From the NCBI RefSeq assembly GCF_949628215.1, contig NC_134280.1, positions 49,068,621-49,132,620 on the forward strand: 64,000 bases of DNA, in the 5' to 3' direction. Source of the stretch: Phalacrocorax aristotelis (taxonomy: Eukaryota > Chordata > Aves > Suliformes > Phalacrocoracidae). The notes below the pieces were generated by a model. The model was given only the letters and a program-made list of their open reading frames with translations. It had not been told where the DNA came from and ran no database searches. Each line of letters begins with the position of its first letter. Within the stretch, counting starts at the first letter, position 1. Shown piece by piece: positions 40,601-50,280 of this stretch. Position numbers and translations under genes: made by a program.

Positions 40601-41268
40601 TTAAGTCCTTAACCCAGGCATGGATCAATCTGATTTTGCACATGCCTTGTAAAGACATTGCTTTAGAAAAGCCCTGAGAAAAAAGTGACCCTCTTCCCCA
40701 GTTGGATATGGCATTTCAGGAGTTTTACTGCTTAGAAAAATTCTACTTACCTCTGACTGTAGAAAGTGCTAGTTTTATTGGTTTGGGAATAAGACAAGCA
40801 GGCAGCTTATGAGATCAATGATACAATTACAATATTAAGTGATATCCTGTGAACAAGCCCTACGCTTCCTTTAGGCTTACTTGTCCAGATTGTAACACCG
40901 TGTTGTTTTGTCATACTGCCTTTATTCTGTTTATCCTTTAACAACCTCTAAGCTTACTGCTGATGTTAATGAATGCCCACAGGATTCCAGTCTCATAGCT
41001 ATTAAACCCTGACCTCTAACCGCTACTCCCCATTTTATATTTTTCCTCTGGGATGCTATTGTTTACCCCACTAACTTTGCAAACCTTTCATTTTGCAAAC
41101 AAAAATTAGGATCCCACTTTCCTTCCCTTTACCTTCTGGTCTATTCCAGCAGGTAGTTTAAAGATACTGCCATATTTGTGTAGGTGGAGAATGATCGCTG
41201 TGGCACCAGTAGAAAAGAGACCATACCGAATCTTTCAGATACTTCCTCTCAGGAAGGAATAGACAATC
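37657..41268. other. Intergenic interval, no gene recognised
   Basis: No gene or clear repeat apart from a tentative, highly diverged CR1-like tail near 39.97-40.19 kb and an A-rich run near 38.60 kb. Confidence 0.55.
39970..40190 (-). mobile_element. Possible ancient CR1-like 3' end, minus orientation
   Basis: CCATAGAAAAAAAGGGCTG, then GACCTAAGGAAGTCATCCAA and TCCATCTCATTCC, echo the reversed CR1 3' end (tail, GGAAGGGACCTC-like block, TCATC-CAGTCCAA-like block). Divergence is much higher than in the clear CR1 copies, suggesting an older subfamily. Confidence 0.4.
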
Positions 41269-42236
41269 ACAGAATCATAGAATCCATTAAGGTTGGAAAA
41301 GACCTCTAAGATCATCAAGCCCAACCGCCAACCCAACACCACCATGCCTCCTAAACCATGTCCCTAAGTACCATGCCTACATGTTTTCTGAACACCTCCA
41401 GGGATGGTGACTCCACCACCTCTCTGGGCAGCCTGTTCCAATACTTGACAACTCTTTCAGAAAGAAATATCATAATCTCCAACCTAAACATCCCCTGGCA
41501 CAACTTGAGGCTGTTTCCTCTTCTCTTATTGCTTGTCACTTGGGAGAAAAGACCAACCCCCACCTCACTACAACCTCCTGTAAGGTAGTTGTAAAGAGCA
41601 ATAAGGACTCCCCTCAGCCTCCTCTTCTCCAGATTAAACAACCCCAGCTCCCTCAGCTGCTCCTCATAAGACTTGTGCTTTAGACCCTTGCCCAGCTTCA
41701 TTGCCCTTCTCTGGACACACTCCAGCACCTCAATGTCCTTTCTGTACTGAGGGGCCCAAAACTGAACACAGTAATGGAGCTGTGGCCTCACCAGTGCCGA
41801 GTACAGGGACATGATCACTTCCCTACCCCTGCTGGCCACGCTATTCCTGATACAAGCCCGGATGCTGTTGGCCTTGGCCACCTGGGCATACGGGTGCCTC
41901 ATGTTCAGCTGGCTATTGACCGACACCCACAGATCCTTCTCTGCTAGGCAGCTTTCCAGCCCTGTTCCCCAAGTCTGTAGCATTGCATGGGTTTGTTTGA
42001 CCCAAGAGCAGGACCCAGCACTTGGCCTTGTTAAGCCTTATATAGTTGACCTCGGCCCATTGATCCAGCCTGTCCAGATCCCTCTGCAGAGCCTTCCTAC
42101 CCTCGAGCAGATCAACACTCCCGCCCGACTTGGTGTCATCTGCAAACTTACTGAGGGTGGTCTAAGTCCCCTCATCCATTTATCATTGGTAAAGGTATTA
42201 AACAAGACTGGCCCCAATGTTGTCTGTGTAGCTCAT
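41269..42236 (-). mobile_element. CR1 LINE fragment, minus orientation, with a 210-codon open frame
   Basis: The 3' end is at 41269 (reversed tail CACAGAATCATAGAATCCAT, then AGGTTGGAAAAGACCTCTAA). Reading leftward on the minus strand, 41983-41351 is an uninterrupted 210-codon frame of reverse-transcriptase C-terminal character ([58 protein letters not shown]). Similarity continues upstream to about 42236 in broken form. It is the longest and least damaged CR1 in the window but lacks the endonuclease and most of the polymerase, so it cannot move by itself. Confidence 0.92.
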
Positions 42237-42799
42237 TTTCCTTTTCTGATCATAGTATTGAGTTGTCTAGTACAGTCACCTGGATAAACAATTGCTGTCT
42301 GCAAGATCAGTCCTGCCACCTAAACTCAGCAGCACGCCAGCTCTCCCAGGAAGGGCCTACCATGAAGATGACTCCACATGGCAGACCCTCAGCTTTATTT
42401 AACGTGGTGCCTGTACCAGGTTAGATTTGTTGGTAAGACAGTGCCAGATAAAGCAGCACAAATACATGGCAGCTCTCCAAACTGATCAATCATACTAATT
42501 TCAGGAGGCCACAGATGGTAAACTCATACCACAAAATAGTTCCCCCAGAGCCTTGTTTCCTGTTGCTCATGAAAAATGGTGGAAAATAAAATCTCTCCCT
42601 TCTCCCTTTGGATTCTCTGTCCTTTGAAGGTCTCCCAGCATGAGAGAAGTAAACCAGTTCCTTTGCAAGAGGAGGACCTTTCCCCTGCCAAGCTTCTGAA
42701 GCCTAATGCATACAGTATTTACATATTTGCATTTCTTACGGAGTGTTATTCCGCTTACAGAACAATGCACATAGAAATGAGGATGGGGATACTGCCACA
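42237..42799. other. Sequence between the CR1 copy and the COMMD9 CpG island
   Basis: Ordinary AT-leaning sequence with no recognised gene or repeat. It is the proximal upstream region of COMMD9. Confidence 0.55.
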
Positions 42800-42953
42800 G
42801 CCCTCACGGGCTCCAGCCGCAGGCCCCGCTCGCGCGGAGCACGAGCCCCCAAGGTGGCGCCGGGGTCTGGCACGGCAATAACGCCAGAAAATCCCCCGCC
42901 GCGGCGCGACTGCAGCGCCCGGCCGCGCCGCCCTCCGCCCCTTCCCCGCCCGC

Positions 42954-42982
42954 CTCAGCTGACAGCGCCAAGATGGCGGCGG
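42954..42982 (+). repeat. 29-bp direct repeat, upstream copy (YY1-type motif and decoy ATG)
   Basis: The sequence from CTCAGCTGACAG through ATGGCGGCGG is identical, base for base, to 43009-43037, 55 bp downstream. This copy carries the same ATG context as the true COMMD9 start but in a frame that ends quickly. Confidence 0.95.
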
Positions 42983-43017
42983 CGCCGCAGGGGAAGCCGG
43001 GCGCCCGACTCAGCTGA
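42973..43017 (+). other. Upstream open reading frame of COMMD9 (14 codons)
   Basis: The ATG in the upstream repeat copy has A at -3 and G at +4, a strong initiation context. It opens MAAAPQGKPGARLS and stops with TGA at 43015-43017, 10 nt before the COMMD9 ATG. It would act only if transcription starts upstream of 42973. There is no evidence that the peptide itself matters. Confidence 0.55.
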
Positions 43018-43037
43018 CAGCGCCAAGATGGCGGCGG
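43009..43037 (+). repeat. 29-bp direct repeat, downstream copy (contains COMMD9 start codon)
   Basis: Identical to 42954-42982. It includes the last bases before the COMMD9 start, the ATG at 43028-43030 and the first codons, and a YY1-type motif at 43024-43035. Confidence 0.95.
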
Positions 43038-43078
43038 TGCAGGAGGGCGAGTTCGCCGCCCTGCAGAGCCTGCTGAAG
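43028..43078 (+). CDS. COMMD9: COMMD9 coding exon 1
   Basis: Codons 1-17, MAAVQEGEFAALQSLLK, ending at a GTAAGC donor. The start context (A at -3, G at +4) is strong, and the protein aligns with human COMMD9 from the first Met. Confidence 0.95.
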
Positions 43079-46000
43079 GTAAGCGGTGCTGGGGGACGGG
43101 GCGCCCGGCCCGGCCCGGCGCGGCGGAGGCGGCTGCCTCTCCCGGGCAGCGGCTGAGCGCCCCGCTTTCCTCCCCGCCAGGCGCCGTCGAGGGACGCCGT
43201 GCGGCAGCTGTGCCAGGAGTGTTTCTCCAGCTCGCCCGCCGGCCTGGGCCCGCTGGCGCAGCGCGCCTGCCCCGGCCTTGCCGCCAGCCCCGAGGAAGCA
43301 GAGCAGGTAGGGCCGGACGGGAGAGCCACCGGCGCGGCGCGGAGCCTGCGGGAGGACGGGACCCGGCCTCAATAAAAGCGATCCGCTCCCGGAGGCACGC
43401 CCCGAAGGGGCCTCACGGGGAGGCAAAAGGGAAGGGCGGGAGGCGTGCTAGGGGACAGTGAGGACCTCAGCTCCTGACCTGTTATGGCAGTACTTGGATG
43501 TCCAAGGTGGTGTTGGTCTCACTGCAGAAGCCGTGTCTCCACTGGCTGCTGAAGGCCTGTCCCATACTGTATATAATGCTTTTCGACCCAGCAGAGTTCT
43601 TTCTCCTCTTCCTACAGCTGGTATCTGCTTTGCACAACCTCACCCGGCACGTCGTATACCACAGCCTGACAAGGGCAGAAGATATCCTCTCTCTCTTTCC
43701 AGAAAACTTCCACCAAAATCTGAAAAACCTTTTGACTAAGATAATCTTGGAGAATATGTGAGTGCTGCCCACCTGCCATTTACTTTCAGCTTTAAAGTTA
43801 GAATCATAGAATGTCTTGAGTTGGAAGGGAACCACAAGGATCATCAAGTCCAACTCCTGTCCCTACACAAGGACAACCCCAAATTCACACCATGTCTCTG
43901 AGGGCGTTGTCCAAGTGCTTGTTGGATATCATCGGGCTTGGCACCTTGACTGCCTCCCTGGGGAGCCTGTTCCAGTGCTTCACCACCCTCTGGGTGAAGC
44001 ACCTTTTCCTAATATCCAGCCTAAACCTCCCCTGGCACATCTTCCTGCCATTCCCTCGGGTCCTGTCACTGGTCACCAGAGAGGAGAGATCAGTGCCTGT
44101 GCCTGCCCCTCCTCTTCGCCTGAAGTTAAAGGCTATGTATCTGGTTTGATATGTGGATAGCTGTCAGCATGCAAAGCCTTGTTTCAATGAATTTTGTGCA
44201 TGACTTCAACATAATCACACAGGCTGGGATGAGCAGAGTTGAATGAAATATGTCATGAGTGTAATGGCAAACAAAACACAGCCATAGGCATGGGGCGTTC
44301 TCCCAAGATTTTTGGAATGGGTATTGGCCTTATTCACATTACGCAAAGTCCCTTTTGTCCCAACAACTCACCTGTGTGGTGGAAAAGTGCTACAGATGAT
44401 GATAAAACTTAGAGGGCTAGATTTCAGCACTTCAAAATCCGATTGGGAAGCATCTAGATGCCTGGCAACTACCACCTTGGCTTAGGTGTAGAGGCACTGT
44501 ATGCAGTAGAGGATGCACGAGGTGGTGGCAGGGGATGGCAGTTCCACGTGCTTGTACATCTCACTGCTTAGTAGCCTGTTGCTTTGATAAAACCAGGGAG
44601 AAAGGTACATGCCAAAGTGAGCCACACCTATAGAAGAACCAGTAGCTGGTGACCAGTTTGTGTACCATTGCCCAGCTGTGACAGCCTTTCCTCTGCACTC
44701 AGCAGCATAAGCAGCCTCTCTCCCCTGCTTACTGCTGCAGCCCTGCTGACCCTTCTGTAAGGGATAAGCCACTGTGAATGCTTTCCCTACCTTTTTTCTT
44801 TTTCCCTTGTGTTTTTTTGGTGGTGTTGGTTTTTTTTTTTTCCCCAAAGCACTGCTGATATTGTATTTTCTTCTCTACTTTTTTACAGCCCTGCTTGGAG
44901 GAATGAAGCACAAGCAAATCAGAGTAAGTGGTAGTTCACATCTTGATGCAGTTAATGTTTCCTGAGCTCACTGGAGCTTGGAGTTTAGAACAGTGCATTG
45001 CAAAGTGTTTTTGTAATGTAGCACAGGGATTCCTCCGTTTACCTTAGATGAAGCTGTATGATTGTGGCATCACAGAGCTTAGCAGAGGCCAACAAGCTTG
45101 TATTCAGATCTGCGCTGCTGTGCTAAATTGGTTCCAGTCCTCAAGCAATTCCATTTAACGCTCAGTCTGTTTCTGCTTGCACAGTGCGGTCTATGGCAAG
45201 TATTTGCAAAACTTTTCAAAGTAAAGTGGTGTGATCTCCCCATTCAGATCATTAAGCGATGTCTGTATTCAATAACTGTGCACTGTAAAGGATATGTCTA
45301 TACTGGGGAATACCTCATCGTTGCAAGTCTAGTCAATTCTATGCATTATTTCTTTTCCACACATAAGGAAGTACACTGCATATATTCATAACTTTGCTTT
45401 TTCTTCACCTTGTGAAACAGCGCTGTAATTAAGGAACGCAAACTTTAATATACAAACATTCATCATGTAGAATGAGTTACGTCCCAGTTACGTGTTCCAT
45501 GCAGGTACAACACTTTGTTTTCTCTCCAAGAGGTTTTCTTTACACTTAGCACTTAGAGGCTCACAAATGAGAACTGATACATGAGTACTTTGAGGTCTGC
45601 ATGGATCCTCTTTACCCTTTTCTTTGCCTCCAAAGGAGATAACGTCCAACAGTTAAATGGTATGGCAAGACCTGGAAATACACTGTCCCTCTAAGTTCTA
45701 ATGGAGTATAAATAGGGAGAGGGAAGAAACTGTTGCGTAATGCTAATACATTAAATGCAGCAGTTGCTTACACTAAACAATGTTCTAGTGTTACCAAGAA
45801 ACATAACGCTTTTTCCTGTATCCATAACACTATCATACATTAGAGGAAATGAGATCAGGCATGACACACCAGCATGACATGCTAGCTAGGTCTTCATAAT
45901 GCAGAAGCAAGGCTGGGCCCGTGGCTCTTGGAGCACCACCCAGGAGCTGTGCTCTGATGCTTGTGTCCTTGTATTCATTACAAGAATATTTTATCCTGTT

Positions 46001-49000
46001 GGAAGAAGATTGTCTTTTAGGAAATGGTGAATTATTTTCGTATCATATTAATGAAATGTCTGGCATATATTATATAAGGACCAAGGCATTGATTTAAAGA
46101 ACAGACATTCCAACTGATTGATCTATGTTAACATAAAAACGTGGATGGTTTCCTGCCCCTCCCAAGCCACCAGCAATCAATCTTTGCAAATTAACATACA
46201 AGGCTAAACAGATGCATGTTGTTGCAAGTGCTGCCAAGTGCTGGCCCTGCCATACAGTGAACTGGAATTTGTCCCAAAAGCCGGAGCAAGGCAGCCAGCT
46301 CTGCACTGCCCCCTGGAGCTCTGCTCAGGGGAGCAGGAGGACGAGGGAGAGCCTTTCACCAGAGAGAAATAGAAATTTCTGTAACCACTGTTAGGAAGCA
46401 ACTTGAGCATCTGGAGTCAGGAGGAAGGCTAGCGATCAACCATTGGGGAGGAAACTAGGCATCTTATGATAGGCAGAATCCAGACAGGCTGCAATTGCCT
46501 ATTGAGAAGGCTCTTTCCTTAGCACTCAACAGAGATTCAGTTCTTTGCCTCTTCATCCTTCTCTGGTACCCTTCAATGGATGTCAAATAACTGGTGACCA
46601 CCAGGTCTGATGAGGCTTCACAAGGACACTCAAACCTACCAAGCACCACAGCTGAGATTTTAAATTGAGTTTGAGAATAAATGGTCACCTCCCTGCAGGT
46701 CTTTTACAGGGTTGGTCCTATGTTTTATTTGGACATCTTTGAAAATCCCTAGTCATAAACAGGAACAATGTTTCTCCAGGCACCTTGTAGCCATTTATTC
46801 TGACATAGATACAGCAGTTAAGCCTCTTAGCTGCAAATGTTCTGTTCAAACTGAAAGGGTTTGTCTTTGTTTCCATGTACTTGGTGTGGACTTGCTTCTA
46901 GTGAGAACTTACTGTTTTTCCCAGGAAACGGTGGTGCACTTTTGAACATAGTAAGTACAGCTCAGCTCTTACCAGAAAATGGAGTTGAAAAAGGCGCAAG
47001 TGGTGGTCTGAGTCTTATAAATGTGGCAGTACCAAAGTGGAAATGACTTTAAGTATGCCCTGTAAAACTGCACCTTACAACTTGATTTCTTTAAATATAT
47101 TTTAGACAAGGAATTTACCGTACAGACATTTTCCAAATTTCTGGATTCTGGTGGAAAATTGCACTTTACCACTGGGCAGTCAAGGGTTCAAACTACTCCT
47201 TTTAACACTTGCTGTTGTTCCTGATTGGATAAATAATTATGCTTTCCTCTGGTTTGCAGTTTGTGTGAGAAAACACTTGTAAATCTGAGATGAAAACGTC
47301 AATACTCTTTCTTTTTCTGGGCTAAAATGTATTTTGTTTAATAAAAATAGGAAACTTTGTTTTGTTCAAACAATGGGGAAAGATATCTGCATGCCGCTCG
47401 TCTAAATATCTGCTTCAGTTTTGCTTGAATATATTCTTCAAACGTTCCTTATATTTATTACTGGCAGCTGAAAGATGCTGTTGAAAAACATTATGCTCCC
47501 AGGAACTGTCAAAGACCACTCGCAGCAAACCTGTTGGTGCCAGAGTCTTTTTAGAAGAACCTTAATCTCAGCTTTTATGCCAGTTTGTGTGGTGCTTAGG
47601 GACTCTTTGGGGTTCATAGTGCAGCGAGCTCCATTAAGTACACACCATCATGAGATAACATCCCCATCTCCTCTCTGCCAGAGATAGCTGCACAAATTTC
47701 TTGGCAGGGCAGCCAAGTCAGACCTGTCCTCCTCTCCTTGGAAGACTCATGGGGTCTCCAGCCCTGAACTACTGATGTCAGAATTGCACCAGACTAGGCT
47801 GTTGAATCAGTTCTGTTAGGCTACGTCTAATTAGGATTTCTTCAATATTTTCAGCAAATTGGCAGGATGCATGGAGGTTGCAGTTTACCAAGATATATAT
47901 GCTGCACTGCAGGATGCTTTGGATCACAGGTTGGGGAGCTTGAAATAACTCATTTTATACTGCTGGATTTTAAGAGCATTGCTGTGTGCTTTCTTACTGG
48001 TTACAACAGCAATAAGCGTATAGGTCCCAGAGCAACTCATGATGAAATACTAGTTGAGTGTTGCAGGCAGCAAGGCAGGGGATGAAGAGGTGAAGAAGAA
48101 ATCTTACTGCTCCCCTTCTCCCAACTGCTTTGTGAATTTATCTCTGCTTGTCTTGCATGTGATGATGGGAGAACCCTGTTTGTCCTTCCAGTGTCATGAG
48201 GAGGCCTTCAGAGACTGGCTTATTGTAGAGTAAAACTGATGTGTAACTGTGTAGTAGCACTAAAGTTGTACACTTCCCAGGGCCAGAAGTGGAGAAGCAC
48301 ATGTGGGGTGGTAGTCCCAGGTTCCAGAGTCTGGTGTCATGATGTCCTGCTGGGCCTAACAGACCCATTTTTTTAACCCTTCAGTCTCCCTGCCTCGGCT
48401 GGTCGACATGGACTGGAGAGTGGACATCAAGACATCTTCAGACAGCATCAGCAGAATGGCCGTCCCTACTTGCCTGCTTCAGTTAAAGGTAACGTGGCTG
48501 TAAAAGTCAAAATAATCAAGTGGTAGTGCAAAACAGTTCACATAAGCATCTGGTGCTTGCCTTTGGCCTCGTGGGCAGTTAACACTTTCTCAGAGATTGT
48601 CTTTGAAATACCACAGAGCCTGGGAATAATGTCTCTGATGAAAGCCCTCCTTTTCTTGCAAAGGAGAGTTTTCTTCGCATGCAGATGTGAGGAGGGAGCA
48701 TATTTGTTCCTGGTCACCATTGCTCTCTGCAGAAAGAAAATAAAATATGAAGTGATCACCCTTTAATTCTAAGCCACTCATCAGCCTGTCTAGCTGACTG
48801 CATTAGTTGGGAAATGACTTTTGATGACTAATAACTTCCTTCACTGGCCACATCTATCATTTGGGGAGTATAGCTAAACTTACTGCTTATATTCTGCAGA
48901 GTTTTGGATCCTCCCCAACCAGTAGAAATGGGATGGGATGGGTTGGTTTCAGAGCAGGAGAAAAATCTAATTTCTGTTTGTGGGATGGGGTTAAGTATCC

Positions 49001-49437
49001 TGTGCGGTATCTGCTAAGGTGCTTTTGATATGGATGTGGCTTCCTGCCACAAGTCTCTTCAGAATTTCCCTGTACTCACGGCAGTATATGCTTGCTTGCG
49101 CTTTGTCAATGGCAGCATACTTCACTATTGAGGCACATGGCTTAGAAAATGTGTCATGGTTCTTCAGGATGGAGCTGCATATGAAATTTAAAGCATTTTT
49201 CTTAACCTGTATGTTAAACACTGACTTCCATAGTGGCAGTTGAAAAACACGCAACTGAGTTATTCATACAGCTAACGTCTGCATTCCTGTTTTCAGATTC
49301 AGGAAGATGTTGCCTTATGTGGACACAGTCCTGTTGTTTCTGCGCTGACTGTGGAACTGAGCAAAGAAACCCTGGACACTATGTTAGAAGGTCTAGGAAG
49401 GATCCGGGACCAACTTTCTGCCATTGCAAACAAATGA
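43028..49437 (+). CDS. COMMD9: COMMD9, COMM domain-containing protein 9, complete
   Basis: COMMD9 is one of ten COMMD proteins that form the ring of the COMMD/CCDC22/CCDC93 complex, which works with Retriever and WASH in endosomal recycling of membrane proteins. Roles in Notch, NF-kB and ion-channel control are also reported. Six exons join in frame: 43028-43078, 43181-43306, 43618-43757, 44889-44923, 48385-48488 and 49297-49437. They give 198 residues, the length remembered for human COMMD9. The N-terminal helical domain covers about residues 1-115. The COMM domain, about 118-198, begins ISLPRLVDMDWRVDIK with the family's conserved Trp at 128 and ends GLGRIRDQLSAIANK. Intron phases are 0, 0, 2, 1, 0; donors are GTAAGC, GTAGGG, GTGAGT, GTAAGT and GTAACG, and every acceptor has a pyrimidine tract. 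Intron lengths are 102, 311, 1131, 3461 and 808 bp; intron 3 carries a CR1, and nothing was recognised in introns 4 and 5. Identification is by recalled family sequence. Confidence 0.96.
43181..43306 (+). CDS. COMMD9: COMMD9 coding exon 2
   Basis: 42 codons (residues 18-59) beginning APSRDAVRQLCQECFSSS and ending PEEAEQ, between a CCCCGCCAG acceptor and a GTAGGG donor. It is very GC-rich because it lies in the CpG island. Confidence 0.95.
43618..43757 (+). CDS. COMMD9: COMMD9 coding exon 3
   Basis: 140 nt encoding residues 60-105 plus two bases. It contains the highly conserved block LFPENFHQNLKNLLTKIILE. Acceptor CTTCCTACAG, donor GTGAGT; the following intron is phase 2. Confidence 0.96.
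43799..44122 (-). mobile_element. CR1 LINE 3' fragment in COMMD9 intron 3
   Basis: The reversed CR1 tail (AGAATCATAGAATGTCTTG, then GAGTTGGAAGGGAACC) begins only 41 bp after the exon 3 donor. The fragment runs about 320 bp and encodes, on the minus strand, VVKHWNRLPREAVKVPS. It lies antisense to COMMD9 and does not touch the splice sites. Confidence 0.9.
44889..44923 (+). CDS. COMMD9: COMMD9 coding exon 4
   Basis: A 35-nt micro-exon encoding PAWRNEAQANQ with a split Ile codon on each side. It follows a long T-rich tract and TTTTTTACAG, and ends at a consensus GTAAGT donor. It is too short to appear as an open frame and was found by bridging exons 3 and 5. Confidence 0.93.
48385..48488 (+). 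CDS. COMMD9: COMMD9 coding exon 5 (start of COMM domain)
   Basis: 104 nt encoding SLPRLVDMDWRVDIKTSSDS and ISRMAVPTCLLQLK after the split Ile. The acceptor follows a run of T and reads ACCCTTCAG; the donor is GTAACG. The segment matches the conserved first half of the COMM domain. Confidence 0.96.
49297..49437 (+). CDS. COMMD9: COMMD9 coding exon 6 (end of COMM domain and stop)
   Basis: Begins IQEDVALCGHSPVVSALTVE after CCTGTTTTCAG and ends SAIANK with TGA at 49435-49437. It completes the COMM domain at the length expected of the family. Confidence 0.96.
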   Translation: MQEDVALCGHSPVVSALTVELSKETLDTMLEGLGRIRDQLSAIANK

Positions 49438-50270
49438 ATACTCAAGGGCATGGATTCCAGCAGCGAGGAAGGGAAGTACTCTACCTACAGCTCTCAGAAG
49501 TTGCAGCCTAGTGTAACATGTTTTCTGTTTTAACAAAACAAACTTAAAGAGATTTCTTTATTGAGTTAATAAGACAGCTTTTCAAAAGCTAACACTTAAA
49601 CATTCCTTTGGTCTGATGCCAAAAAGTGTATTCCTAATACGTTGTTGAACAAAAGCTGGCCTCTATTTCAGAAAAGGATGTGAGGGCTCATAGGTTGGCT
49701 TAATCACAAGGGTCATAACCGGAAATGGCAAATAGCTGTGGCCAATGAAGCAAGTGCTGTCTCTCTGCCCTGAAATTAGGATCTAAAAGACTCAAGTTGG
49801 TTAACAGGCTGCCTTCCAGCATTAGCAGACAAGGAAGGTGCTGCTTTTGGGAATGTGCATGTACTGAGGTGCATGCTGGATGCAGCACTCACTCCCTCTC
49901 GATGAAGCACAGCCATGCTGCAGATTATTATTACAGAGTGATGATTTGAAATGGGGCAATTATGCTACAACACGTTCCTTTCTGATCAGCTTCATAGCAC
50001 CGTTTGCAAAATTACTAGACTGACCATCTTTAGCAGCAAGTAATTTGCTCCTCCTGTTTGAGAAGAAAAAACGAGTTCAGGTAGTTCATGTTTGGGTTTA
50101 TTGGACTCAGCTTTGCCTTTGCTGCACTAGAAACAGACTGTGAAAGAATTGATGGCCATTGCCTGTACTGTAGGAAACCCTTCTGTGGCAATATGTGCCT
50201 ACACATCCCCAGAGTGTTCTGTTGTTTCTTTGTATAAATCTTCACATAATTAAAAATTGAACTGCTAATT
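49438..50270 (+). other. COMMD9: Probable COMMD9 3'UTR
   Basis: No further coding sequence follows the stop. The first plausible cleavage signal is ATTAAA at 50249-50254, followed by a T-rich stretch at about 50272-50280, giving a 3'UTR of roughly 0.83 kb. A weaker AATAAG is at about 49569; canonical AATAAA hexamers at 51414 and 51761 are alternatives that would lengthen the UTR. Confidence 0.45.
50249..50254 (+). terminator. COMMD9: Candidate COMMD9 poly(A) signal ATTAAA
   Basis: ATTAAA is the commonest variant hexamer. A T/GT-rich downstream element (TTTTTTTTGTG) begins about 20 nt later, which is the usual arrangement. Transcript ends would be needed to settle the choice. Confidence 0.4.
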
Positions 50271-50280
50271 GATTTTTTTT

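Larger units (their letters stand above)
42800..43460 (+). promoter_or_regulatory. COMMD9: COMMD9 CpG-island promoter
   Basis: A sharp rise in GC and CpG starts near 42.80 kb and covers exon 1, intron 1, exon 2 and the start of intron 2. GC-box-like CCCCGCCCGCC lies at about 42944-42954. Two CAAGATGGCGGC motifs (42969-42980 and 43024-43035) fit the YY1 consensus often found at the start of housekeeping genes. No TATA box is seen. The exact transcription start cannot be read from sequence. Confidence 0.8.
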
